DNA of 64,000 bases. Origin: an uncultured Woeseiaceae bacterium. Lineage in GTDB: Bacteria > Pseudomonadota > Gammaproteobacteria > Steroidobacterales > Woeseiaceae. The translations under genes and the position numbers were made by a program. The notes under the pieces are model-generated. The model ran no database searches. It worked only from the letters and a program-made list of their open reading frames with translations, and was not told the origin of the DNA. Of this stretch, positions 8,567 to 16,524 are shown piece after piece (positions within the stretch are counted from its first letter, which is position 1; each line of letters opens with the position of its first letter). The stretch lies in assembly GCA_945787845.1 (NCBI GenBank), contig CALZJH010000004.1, positions 1 to 64,000 of the forward strand, read 5' to 3'.

Positions 8567-9388
8567 ATGAGTATGTCCGCGGGCAACAGAAACGTTGAAA
8601 TCACGGCGGTCGGCAGCGACCGCATTTTCACCCAGGCGCAACCGCTGCCGCCGCCGGTGGCTACCTACACCGTCTCCGCGCGCGGCAAGCCACCCCAGTT
8701 GCCGGTGTTCGCCTACCTGCGGAAGAACTACGGCAACCTGCCGCTGCAGGCGATCGACAGCCTGTTCGGTTTCGTCGAGCGCAGCACCCTGTACGGCGGT
8801 CGCGTCTTCGTCAGGCGCGAATTGTCAGAGCGTGACGTCTTTCAGCTCAATAACGCCGGTATCGGTGTTCGCCTGCCAATGTCGAACCATTACGTCGATC
8901 GTAGTGAGTATCTCGACAACAAGCGCCTGCTGGCGAAGTACCACAGGCCCGGCAATTCGATTATCTGTACGAATGACGACCTGGCGCAGTGGATACGCGA
9001 TGATTTCCCTGACTACCGGCTGGATGCGAGCGTGATCAAGAACGTCAGAACGCGCGAGAAGATCGCTGCAGCCATGCCGCTCTATGATTCGGTCGTGCTT
9101 CCCATGAGCATGAATGAAGACCTCGAGTTTCTCGAAAGCATTGAAGACAAGGACAAGGTTACGCTGTTCGCCAACGCGGGATGCGCGCTCACGTGCCCGT
9201 CAAAAATTTGCTACGTCTCGATCTCGAAGACGAACAAAGGTGAGGAGAGCGGCCCCAAGTGCTCACAAAACCTCAAGGTGCGCGAGATGCACGGCATGGT
9301 GGATTTTCCGCTCGAGCCCTACATCAAGCTCGGGTTCCACCGCTTCAAGCTGCTGCGGGCACGCCCCGGGTCGATAACGGGTTTTTAG
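8567..9388 (+). CDS. Cys-rich protein resembling peptidase U32-type barrel (function unknown)
   Basis: A 273-aa soluble protein without a signal peptide. The central part (DASVIKNVRTREKI, LYDSVVLPMSMNEDLEFLESI) reads like the beta/alpha repeat of U32-type collagenase-like proteins. The stretch NAGCALTCPSKICYVS plus a later KCSQ resembles the Cys-bearing loop of that superfamily, where several members bind a [4Fe-4S] cluster. The four cysteines (GC-x3-C-x4-C, then C about 20 residues on) could ligate a cluster (inference). Length is about half that of UbiV/YhbU-type proteins. It starts directly after the DUF4440-like gene, so the two are probably one transcript. I do not recognise a precise family. 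Confidence 0.6.
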   Translation: MSMSAGNRNVEITAVGSDRIFTQAQPLPPPVATYTVSARGKPPQLPVFAYLRKNYGNLPLQAIDSLFGFVERSTLYGGRVFVRRELSERDVFQLNNAGIGVRLPMSNHYVDRSEYLDNKRLLAKYHRPGNSIICTNDDLAQWIRDDFPDYRLDASVIKNVRTREKIAAAMPLYDSVVLPMSMNEDLEFLESIEDKDKVTLFANAGCALTCPSKICYVSISKTNKGEESGPKCSQNLKVREMHGMVDFPLEPYIKLGFHRFKLLRARPGSITGF

Positions 9389-9395
9389 CAGGCTG

Positions 9396-10766
9396 CTAAA
9401 GCCAGTCGAAGTGCGCCGTAAAGTGCCGCAGGAATTGCGGTGCCTTGACGATCGTCAGTCCCCGTATCGCCTCGCGCCGGTCCCACACGAGCTGGATCGC
9501 CTCGAGCACGTAGTCCATGTGGCTCTGCGTATACACGCGTCTCGGAATTGCCAGTCGCAGCAGATCCAGCCGTGCCGGTTTTTCCTCACCCGACTGCGGG
9601 TCGAGCCCGAACATCACGGTGCCGATTTCCGCGGTACGGATGCCCGCCTCGATATAGAGTTCGATTGACAGCGCCTGGCCGGGGTACTGCAGGGGTTCGA
9701 TGTGTGGCAGGAAGCTGCGCGCATCGAGGTAGACGGCGTGACCGCCCGCCGGCGCCATCACGGGAATACCCGCGTCGATCAGGTGCTCGACGACGTAGCG
9801 CGTCGACAGCAGGCGATAGTCCAGGTAGTGCTCATCCAGCGTTTCGCGCAGGCCGACGGCGATCGTCTCGAGATCGCGCCCGGCCAGGCCACCATAGGTC
9901 GGGAAGCCCTCGGTCATGATCAGGATGTTGCGTTCCTGGCTGGCGAGTGCGGCATCGTTGGTGCAGAGGAAGCCGCCGATGTTGCAGAACGAGTCTTTCT
10001 TCGCGGACATCGTGCAGCCGTCGGCATAGCTGAACATTTCGCGCGCAATGTCGATCGGCGCCGCATCGGCATAACCGTCTTCGCGATGCTTGATGAAGTG
10101 CGAATTTTCCGCAAAGCGGCAGGCGTCAATATAGAAAGGAATGCCGGCGGCCCTGGCGATACGCGAGACCTCGCGGATGTTGGCCATCGAGACCGGCTGG
10201 CCGCCGCCCGAATTGTTGGTCACCGTGATCATGATGACCGGAATGCGCTCCGGACCGTGCTCGGCGACGAGTTTCTCCAGTGCCTCGGTGTCCATGTTGC
10301 CCTTGAACGGGTAATCGGACTTAAGGTCGGCGGCTTCCTTGCAGGGCAGGTCGACGGGGTGGCCGCCGACGAAATCGATGTTGCCGCGCGTGGTATCGAA
10401 ATGTGTGTTGTTGGGCACGATCGAATCGGGTTTGACCATGACGCCGAACAGAATGTGCTCCGCGGCACGTCCCTGGTGCGTTGGAATGACCTGCTCGAAG
10501 CCGAAAATGTCCTTGACCGTATCGCGGAAGCGGTACCAGCTGCGGGCGCCGGCGTAGGACTCGTCGCCGCGCATGAGTGCACCCCAGGCCTCGGACGACA
10601 TGGCGCTCGTACCCGAATCGGTCAGGAGGTCGATGATGACGTCCTCGGCCCGCAGCAGGAACGTATTGAGATGTGCATCGCGGATCAGGGTCTCGCGCTC
10701 TTCGCGAGATGTGAGCTTGATGGGCTCCACCATCTTGATGCGGAAGGGTTCGATAATCGTTTTCAT
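9396..10766 (-). CDS. tnaA: Tryptophanase (L-tryptophan indole-lyase)
   Basis: A 456-aa PLP-dependent beta-eliminating lyase converting L-tryptophan to indole, pyruvate and ammonia. Diagnostic stretches are EPFRIKMVEP, IDLLTDSGTSAM, THQGRAAE and GFPTYGGLAGRD; SAKKD carries the PLP lysine (probably K257). Tyrosine phenol-lyase is the close alternative. FDTTRG has the Asp seen in E. coli TnaA where TPL has Thr, and GIRTAEIG lacks the TPL-specific Arg, so tryptophanase is favoured. It is transcribed divergently from the yeeE pair. No Trp-containing TnaC-like leader peptide appears in the 119-bp upstream region, and no tnaB permease is adjacent. Pyruvate made here could feed the PFOR at 19657. 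Confidence 0.88.
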   Translation of the reverse strand: MKTIIEPFRIKMVEPIKLTSREERETLIRDAHLNTFLLRAEDVIIDLLTDSGTSAMSSEAWGALMRGDESYAGARSWYRFRDTVKDIFGFEQVIPTHQGRAAEHILFGVMVKPDSIVPNNTHFDTTRGNIDFVGGHPVDLPCKEAADLKSDYPFKGNMDTEALEKLVAEHGPERIPVIMITVTNNSGGGQPVSMANIREVSRIARAAGIPFYIDACRFAENSHFIKHREDGYADAAPIDIAREMFSYADGCTMSAKKDSFCNIGGFLCTNDAALASQERNILIMTEGFPTYGGLAGRDLETIAVGLRETLDEHYLDYRLLSTRYVVEHLIDAGIPVMAPAGGHAVYLDARSFLPHIEPLQYPGQALSIELYIEAGIRTAEIGTVMFGLDPQSGEEKPARLDLLRLAIPRRVYTQSHMDYVLEAIQLVWDRREAIRGLTIVKAPQFLRHFTAHFDWL

Positions 10767-10824
10767 ACAGGGAATGTTAGTTGCAGTGGAAACGTAGGGT
10801 GATAGGGGAAATTACTGCGATTAA

Positions 10825-10840
10825 ATTAGTTAATACTAAT
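10825..10840. promoter_or_regulatory. AT-rich palindrome upstream of yeeE/psr operon (candidate operator)
   Basis: ATTAGT-TAAT-ACTAAT is a 6-bp-arm inverted repeat directly upstream of a possible -10 hexamer TATAGT (10842-10847) for the rightward sulfur genes. ArsR-family sulfur and persulfide sensors often bind AT-rich palindromes overlapping promoters of YeeE/YedE operons, so this is a candidate repressor site. No regulator gene is adjacent. Confidence 0.45.
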
Positions 10841-10885
10841 GTATAGTTCGCGCATGAAAGACACCAGGAAATCACAGGAGTTACT

Positions 10886-11398
10886 ATGAAATTCGGCACG
10901 CGATGGCCGCCCATACCGGCGGGCATACTGATCGGCATCAGCATGCTGCTGGCGTTCGTGGTGGCCGGTCGAGGCATCGGCGCGAGCGGTGCGATGACAC
11001 GACTCGTAGCCTGGGTGCAGCATGGTTTGTTTCCGCGGGCCACGGAGCAAAGCGCGTATTTCGGCAAGTATTTCGCCGAGGGCGCGCATCCCCTGAACGA
11101 CTACGTCGTCTTCCTGCTGGTCGGCCTCCTGATCGGTGCCTTCGTTGCCGCCTGGCGCAGCGGCGAGCTGCGCGTCGAAGTCCTGCGCGGCCCGAACATC
11201 ACGGCGCGCAATCGCCTGTTGCTCGCGCTTGCGGGCGGCATCATCTCGGGTTTCGCGGCACGGCTCGCACGTGGCTGCACAAGCGGGCAGGGCCTGGTCG
11301 GCGGTGCTGAACTGTCAGTCGGTGCCTGGGTATTCCTCATGAGTGTCTTTGTCGGCGGCTGGCTGGTCGCCTGGTTTGTGAGAAAACAATGGATATAG
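10886..11398 (+). CDS. YeeE/YedE family membrane protein (sulfur-compound transporter), first half
   Basis: A 170-aa inner-membrane protein with about four hydrophobic segments. It carries the family hallmark ARGCTSGQGL near residue 128, whose Cys conducts thiosulfate-type sulfur in characterised YeeE/TsuA proteins (established for that family). Single-domain halves of this kind normally work as a pair, and the next gene is the matching half. AGGAG lies upstream of the ATG. The 10-base overlap with the second half indicates coupled translation. The likely role is moving sulfur compounds across the membrane for the PsrABC-like complex encoded next. Confidence 0.85.
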   Translation: MKFGTRWPPIPAGILIGISMLLAFVVAGRGIGASGAMTRLVAWVQHGLFPRATEQSAYFGKYFAEGAHPLNDYVVFLLVGLLIGAFVAAWRSGELRVEVLRGPNITARNRLLLALAGGIISGFAARLARGCTSGQGLVGGAELSVGAWVFLMSVFVGGWLVAWFVRKQWI

Positions 11399-12156
11399 CA
11401 GCGCCTTTTGCAAAGACCGGACTGATCGATGCAGCGACGAACCTGTGGCTGGCCATCCCGATCGGTTTCATCTTCGGGTTTGCACTGTTCCACGCCGGGT
11501 TCACCGACTCACGTCGTATCGCCTGGGCGTTTTACTTCAAGGACGTCGGCGTTCCGGTTGTCATGTTCTCGGCGATCGTGACCGGCATGGTCGGGCTCTG
11601 GGGAATGAGCCTGCTCGGCCTGATCGAAATCTCGCTTGTGTACATGTTGCCGACCTATCTCGTACCGATGGCCGTCGGCGGCGTGCTGTTCGGTATCGGC
11701 ATGGTGATCGGCGGCTATTGCCCCGGAACCGCGATCGCCGCGGTGGCCACGGGCAAGCTGGACGGCATCGTATTCGTCGGCGGCTTCCTGATCGGCAGCC
11801 TCGTATTCGGCGACTTCTTCCCGGTCTGGGGAGATTTCTACAACAGCAATTACCTGGGCGCGTTCCGGCTCGATCAGGCGTTCGGGATCAGCCTTGGGGC
11901 GACCGTACTGCTCATTATCGTCATCGCCGTTGTGGGCACGATTTCCATGATCTTCGTGCAGGACTTTGTATGGGGCGAAAAGAACACGCTCACGAAGTCG
12001 CGACCGTTCAAGAGGCTCCAGGGCGCGCTGGTCGCGACGGCATTCGCAATAGGTATCATCTTTGCCTTCTTCCCAACCGAGTCGTTTATCGATGACAGCG
12101 TTGAAACGCCGTTTTACATTGTGCCGCGCGTAGACGTGATCGAGGCCGCCCCATGA
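11389..12156 (+). CDS. YeeE/YedE family membrane protein, second half
   Basis: A 255-aa inner-membrane protein with about six to seven hydrophobic segments. The family motif GGYCPGTAIA sits near residue 115, its Cys equivalent to that in the partner's GCTSGQ. It starts inside the end of the first yeeE-like gene and overlaps the psrA start by four bases, so transporter and oxidoreductase are expressed as one unit. A C-terminal extension after the last core helix (residues 200-255) carries one more hydrophobic stretch and a short polar tail. Substrate is not deducible beyond a sulfur species. Confidence 0.85.
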   Translation: MDIAAPFAKTGLIDAATNLWLAIPIGFIFGFALFHAGFTDSRRIAWAFYFKDVGVPVVMFSAIVTGMVGLWGMSLLGLIEISLVYMLPTYLVPMAVGGVLFGIGMVIGGYCPGTAIAAVATGKLDGIVFVGGFLIGSLVFGDFFPVWGDFYNSNYLGAFRLDQAFGISLGATVLLIIVIAVVGTISMIFVQDFVWGEKNTLTKSRPFKRLQGALVATAFAIGIIFAFFPTESFIDDSVETPFYIVPRVDVIEAAP

Positions 12157-14357
12157 AACGCCGCGAATTCATCAAACTCTCCTCAGCGGCCAGCGCTGGG
12201 GCGGTAGTATCGCCGGCGCTGATGCTGGGCGGATGCGTGAGCAAGCCGCTGCCAGGCACCGGCACCGTTACGAGCACGCCGACCGTGTGTGACATGTGTT
12301 TCTGGAAATGCGCGGGCGACGTTTATAAGGAGGACGGGGAACTCTGGAAAATAACGGGTAACCCGGACGACCTGCACAGCGGCGGACGCCTGTGCACGCG
12401 CGGTACCGGTGGCCCCGGCGCGTATCTCGATCGCGATCGCCTAAGAAAGCCCCTGATGCGCGTCACGGTCGACGGGCGGCAGACCTTCCAGGAAGTCTCC
12501 TGGGACGAGGCGCTGCAATTCATCGCAACGAAGATGCAGGGCATAGCCGATACCGTCGGGCCTGAGCGCATGGCGCTGCTGCACCATGGAGCGGGCGGTC
12601 ATCACTTCCTGCACCTGCTGCGCGCATTCGGTTCCGACAGTCACGCCGAACCCGCCTTTGCACAATGCCGCGGACCGCGCGATGTCGGTTTCAGGCTGAC
12701 GTTCGGCGAGTCGGCCAGCTCGCCTGAGCGCACCGACATGGCGAATGCGCGTTGCATTGTCCTGCTCGGCTCGCATATCGGCGAGAACCTGCATAACGGC
12801 CAGGTGCAGACGCTCGCGGAAGCGATCAACAAGGACGCGACGCTGATTACCGTGGATCCGAGATTCTCGGTACCGGCGGGCAAGTCCAAGCACTGGTTAC
12901 CCATCAAGCCCGGTACCGATATTGCGTTGCTGTTGGGCTGGATGAACGTGGTCATCGAGGAAGAGCTCTACGACAAGGACTACGTCGAGCGCTACACCAT
13001 CGGATTCGAGCAGCTGGCCGCCCATGTGCGGCAGTACACACCCGAGTGGGTGTTCCTGGAGACCGGCATTCGTCCTGATGTAATTCGGGAGACGGCGCGC
13101 GAGATGGGCAAGGCCGCACCGGCGACCGTCGTCCATCCGGGACGTCACGCCACCTGGTACGGCGATGACACACAGCGCAGCCGCGCGGTCGCCATTCTCA
13201 ATACGTTGCTCGGAAGCTGGAATCGCGAGGGCGGTTTCTATATTCCCGAGAAAGTGGACATGCCGCACTATCCGCTGCCCGACTACCCGAAGCCGAAGTT
13301 CAAAACAGGCGATGCCTACCCCGACAAGTGGCCGTTCGCGAGCCAGGGTGTCACGAATGGCGTCATCGAGGCATCTATTGGCGACGACGCGTTCTTCAAA
13401 GGCTGGATGGTCTACGGCACCAACCTGCCGCAGACGATTCCCGGTGCCGTCGACAAACTGCGCGCGGCTGCCGACTCACTGGACCTGGTTGTCGTAGTCG
13501 AGACCATGCCGTCCGAGATGACCGGCTATGCCGACGTTATCCTCCCCGAGTGCACCTTCCTCGAGCGCTATGACGACATCCGTAACTCGGGCGAGCGGCA
13601 TCCGTCGCTGGCCTTGCGTATGCCCGCCTTCGAGCCATTGCACGAGAGCAAGCCGGGCTGGTGGATCGCCAAGCAGCTCGGTGAACGACTGGGGCTGCGG
13701 CACTACTTCCCGTGGAACGACTACGCCGACAAGCTGGACTGGGAGTTGCGGCAGGTTGGCTCGTCGCTCGAAGAGATGCAGAAGATCGGGGTCAAGAACT
13801 TCCCGCGCAAGCGGCCGCTGTATTTCCTGGAGGGCCAGAACGTTCGTTTCTTCACGCCCAGCCGGAAGATCGAGCTGTATTCGCAGCAGCTTGCGGACAA
13901 GGGATTTGATCCGATGCCGGTCTACACGCCGCCCGAACCGGTACCCAGTGGATACTATCGCCTCAACTACGGCCGTATGCCCGCGCATACCTTCGGTAAG
14001 ACGACCAACAACCCGCTGTTGTTCCAGCTGGCGCCCGAAAACCAGCTCTGGGTCAATCCACTCGTCGCCAATGAGCACGGTCTTGCAAGTGGCGAATACG
14101 TGCGGCTGGCATCACGCGAAGGCGCGATCAGCAGCAAGATTCGCGTCCGCGTGACCGAACGTATCGGCCCCGACTCGGTGTTCATGGCTCACGGTTTCGG
14201 CCACAAGTCGAAACGCCTGCGCTTGACGGCGGGTGCCGGTGCCGATGACTCCGAGCTTATGACCAACATCAAGGTCGATCCCATCATGGGTGGCACAGGT
14301 ATGCGGGGTAACTTCGTCACCTTTGTCAGGCAGCCGGGTGAAGGAGGTGCGGCATGA
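12153..14357 (+). CDS. PsrA/PhsA-type molybdopterin oxidoreductase, catalytic subunit (Tat-exported)
   Basis: A 734-aa DMSO-reductase-family enzyme, likely a polysulfide, thiosulfate or tetrathionate reductase, or one run in the oxidative direction. The N-terminus has a twin-arginine signal (KRREFIK) followed by LGGC at 25-28, so the protein may be a Tat-exported lipoprotein. A [4Fe-4S] cluster is held by C46, C49, C53 and C81. C172 in FAQCRGPRD is the expected Mo ligand, as in PsrA. The C-terminal molybdopterin-binding domain includes NYGRMPAHTFGKTTNN. Length fits PsrA/PhsA (about 740-760 aa). It overlaps both neighbours by four bases; psrB and psrC follow. The exact sulfur substrate cannot be read from sequence. 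Confidence 0.85.
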   Translation: MKRREFIKLSSAASAGAVVSPALMLGGCVSKPLPGTGTVTSTPTVCDMCFWKCAGDVYKEDGELWKITGNPDDLHSGGRLCTRGTGGPGAYLDRDRLRKPLMRVTVDGRQTFQEVSWDEALQFIATKMQGIADTVGPERMALLHHGAGGHHFLHLLRAFGSDSHAEPAFAQCRGPRDVGFRLTFGESASSPERTDMANARCIVLLGSHIGENLHNGQVQTLAEAINKDATLITVDPRFSVPAGKSKHWLPIKPGTDIALLLGWMNVVIEEELYDKDYVERYTIGFEQLAAHVRQYTPEWVFLETGIRPDVIRETAREMGKAAPATVVHPGRHATWYGDDTQRSRAVAILNTLLGSWNREGGFYIPEKVDMPHYPLPDYPKPKFKTGDAYPDKWPFASQGVTNGVIEASIGDDAFFKGWMVYGTNLPQTIPGAVDKLRAAADSLDLVVVVETMPSEMTGYADVILPECTFLERYDDIRNSGERHPSLALRMPAFEPLHESKPGWWIAKQLGERLGLRHYFPWNDYADKLDWELRQVGSSLEEMQKIGVKNFPRKRPLYFLEGQNVRFFTPSRKIELYSQQLADKGFDPMPVYTPPEPVPSGYYRLNYGRMPAHTFGKTTNNPLLFQLAPENQLWVNPLVANEHGLASGEYVRLASREGAISSKIRVRVTERIGPDSVFMAHGFGHKSKRLRLTAGAGADDSELMTNIKVDPIMGGTGMRGNFVTFVRQPGEGGAA

Positions 14358-14896
14358 CGCGCTTTGCCATGGTGATTGATACCCGCACCTGTATCGGCTG
14401 TGGCGACTGCGTGGTCGCCTGTAAGACCGAGAACAACGTGCCCGAGGGCCTGAATCGCGACTGGGTTGTCGAAGCGACGAGCGGCACCTATCCGGATCTC
14501 AAGACCGAATTCCGCTCCGAGCGTTGCAATCACTGCTCGAACCCGACGTGCGTGACCTTGTGTCCGACCGGTGCGAGCCACCTCTGGAAGGACACCAACA
14601 TCGTGCTCGTGGAGCCCGAGAAGTGCACCGGCTGCAAGGCCTGTATTGCAGCGTGTCCTTACGACGCACGCCTCGTCATGCATCCGGACGGTTACATCGA
14701 CAAGTGCACGTTCTGCCATCACCGCGTGGAGAAGGGCATGGACCCCGCCTGCGTCTCGAGCTGTCCGACACGCTGCATGCATTTCGGATCGCTGGACGAC
14801 CCGAGCAGCGAGGTCAGCAAGCTGCTGAAAACGCGCGAGTACAAGGTGCTCAGCCCCGAAACGGGTAACGAGCCCAACGTCTACTACCTGTTATAG
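14354..14896 (+). CDS. PsrB/NrfC-type four-cluster ferredoxin subunit
   Basis: A 180-aa electron-transfer subunit that would link the PsrA-like enzyme to the membrane subunit. Sixteen cysteines fall in four groups typical of four [4Fe-4S] clusters: CIGCGDCVVAC, CNHCSNPTCVTLC, CTGCKACIAAC, and the CTFCH...CVSSC pair. It has no signal peptide, as expected for a subunit carried through the Tat system with PsrA. The ATGA overlap with psrA and the 12-base gap to psrC show tight coupling. DmsB and PhsB are equivalent family names. Confidence 0.9.
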   Translation: MTRFAMVIDTRTCIGCGDCVVACKTENNVPEGLNRDWVVEATSGTYPDLKTEFRSERCNHCSNPTCVTLCPTGASHLWKDTNIVLVEPEKCTGCKACIAACPYDARLVMHPDGYIDKCTFCHHRVEKGMDPACVSSCPTRCMHFGSLDDPSSEVSKLLKTREYKVLSPETGNEPNVYYLL

Positions 14897-14908
14897 GGGA
14901 CGGGAAAC

Positions 14909-15916
14909 ATGAAAGAAGAACTTCTCGTTACCGCCAGGGGCAATGAACTGATCGACCCGAGTCTGCACATCTGGACCTGGGAAGTGGCGATGTACCTGTT
15001 CCTCGGCGGCCTGACGGCAGGCGTTATGGTATTCGCAGCGCTGATGACCGTGTTGAACAAGGATGAGGAAGCGCCGTTCGCGGCAAAGCGCCTCGCACTG
15101 CTGGCGCCGCTTGTCTTGTCGGCCGGTATGACGACCTTGTTCCTCGATCTTGAACACAAACTGTTCGTTTACCGTTTCTACACGTCGTTTCAGATCACGT
15201 CGCCGATGTCATGGGGTGCCTGGATCCTGGTTGTCATCTACCCGATTTCGATCATGCAGATCCTGTCGACATTCCGCAGTGGCTACGGTTTCTTTGCCGG
15301 GTTTGCCGATCGCATGACGATCGGCCGCGAGATTCTCGACTTCTGCGAGCGGTACCGTCGGCAGATCGCCATGGTTGCCATCCCGTTTGCGACCGCGCTC
15401 GGCATCTACACGGGTATCCTGCTCAGCGCATTCGGTGCACGACCCTTCTGGAATTCCGGTGTCCTGGGGCCGTTGTTCCTTGTATCCGGTATGTCCACGG
15501 CAGCGGCTCTCGTGGCCCTGATCGCGCGGCATCACAGCGAGAAGGCGTTGTTTACGCGCATCGACCTCGGATTGATCGTCGTCGAGATCGCGTTGGTCGC
15601 GCTGTTCCTCATCAATCTTGCAACCGGAACCGGACAACAGATAGACGCGTTACAATCGGTTCTTGGCGGACCCTACACCTTGGTATTCTGGGTGCTGTTC
15701 GTCGGTATCGGCTTACTGATTCCCTTACTCCTCGAAACACTCGAGATAACTGGCGTTAGTAAAAAGCTGGCCATGCTCGCACCGATACTGGTCCTCTTCG
15801 GCGGCTATGCGCTACGGCAAATCATGCTGGACGCCGGCCAGGAGAGCAGCTGGACGCACTACGACACACAATACAATTCCGAATTGCTGGAGCGTTTGCA
15901 TGAAGAAAACCCTTAA
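14909..15916 (+). CDS. PsrC/NrfD-type quinone-reactive membrane subunit
   Basis: A 335-aa polytopic membrane protein with eight or so hydrophobic helices. The opening WTWEVAMYLFLGGLTAGVM and later ITSPMSWGAWIL are typical of NrfD/PsrC proteins, which exchange electrons with the quinone pool. It completes a three-subunit periplasmic molybdoenzyme with the two upstream genes. GGGACGGGAAAC precedes the ATG. The rhodanese-like lipoprotein gene starts 17 bases before its stop. Confidence 0.88.
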   Translation: MKEELLVTARGNELIDPSLHIWTWEVAMYLFLGGLTAGVMVFAALMTVLNKDEEAPFAAKRLALLAPLVLSAGMTTLFLDLEHKLFVYRFYTSFQITSPMSWGAWILVVIYPISIMQILSTFRSGYGFFAGFADRMTIGREILDFCERYRRQIAMVAIPFATALGIYTGILLSAFGARPFWNSGVLGPLFLVSGMSTAAALVALIARHHSEKALFTRIDLGLIVVEIALVALFLINLATGTGQQIDALQSVLGGPYTLVFWVLFVGIGLLIPLLLETLEITGVSKKLAMLAPILVLFGGYALRQIMLDAGQESSWTHYDTQYNSELLERLHEENP

Positions 15917-16520
15917 AGCCACACTGCTTTCCCTGTCGGTCGCATCCGCCGCCGCGTGCAGCCCGGCTGCCAAACACGAGGTATCGCTGACGGACGTCGC
16001 CCAGGCGGCGGCGCGCCAGGACGATCGTGTCAGCGCGCATGAACTGGCGACCTGGCTGATCGAGGGTAAGGGCGACTTCAAACTCATCGATGTGCGCATG
16101 CCTGCGGACTTCGAGAAAGGCAGTATTGCCGGCGCTGAAAATGTGCCCCTCGCTGAACTCGTCACCGAGGAGTCGATCGCTGCATTGCCGGACGATCGCA
16201 AAGTCATCGTCTTCTCCAATGGCTCGGAAAATGCGGCCAAGGCAACGGTGTTGCTGCGGCTCTCGGGTATCAACGCCCATTTGCTGACGGGCGGCTACAA
16301 CGCGTGGCAGCAGACGATTCTGAACCCGGACATTTCGGGCGCGGCGCTTGACGGTGAAAGCCTCGAAATCGCGGAGCAGCGCGCGTACGCCTGCTACTTC
16401 GTCGGCGAGCGTTCCGACGCCGCAACCTTCACGAGCAGCGACAGTGAACCTTTCGTGCCGCCCGTGTTCGAGGAAGAGGAATTCGAAGAGTTGCCGCCTC
16501 CGGCTGAAGAGGGCTGCTAG
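15900..16520 (+). CDS. Rhodanese-like lipoprotein lacking the catalytic cysteine
   Basis: A 206-aa predicted periplasmic lipoprotein: a signal peptide with SAAAC (Cys at 20) is followed by one rhodanese domain. The fold signatures are clear (LIDVRMPADFEKGSIAGAENVP, then LTGGYNAWQ). The active-site loop, normally CRxGxR, reads FSNGSENA, with Ser106 in place of the persulfide-forming Cys. It therefore should not transfer sulfane sulfur by the usual route and may bind or chaperone instead (inference). The acidic, Pro-rich tail ends EEGC, which leaves one C-terminal Cys and another in YACYF. ATG 15900 overlaps the psrC end by 17 bases; a longer open frame from 15807 lacks a signal sequence. Confidence 0.82.
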   Translation: MKKTLKATLLSLSVASAAACSPAAKHEVSLTDVAQAAARQDDRVSAHELATWLIEGKGDFKLIDVRMPADFEKGSIAGAENVPLAELVTEESIAALPDDRKVIVFSNGSENAAKATVLLRLSGINAHLLTGGYNAWQQTILNPDISGAALDGESLEIAEQRAYACYFVGERSDAATFTSSDSEPFVPPVFEEEEFEELPPPAEEGC

Positions 16521-16524
16521 AACC

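Noticed and set aside
9396..10766. Tyrosine phenol-lyase
   Set aside because: The Asp in FDTTRG and the EIG after GIRTA agree with TnaA; TPL has Thr and a specific Arg at those places.
10826..10855. A short frame MRELYISIN upstream of tnaA, as a possible TnaC-like leader
   Set aside because: It has no tryptophan and overlaps the palindrome; nothing supports translation.
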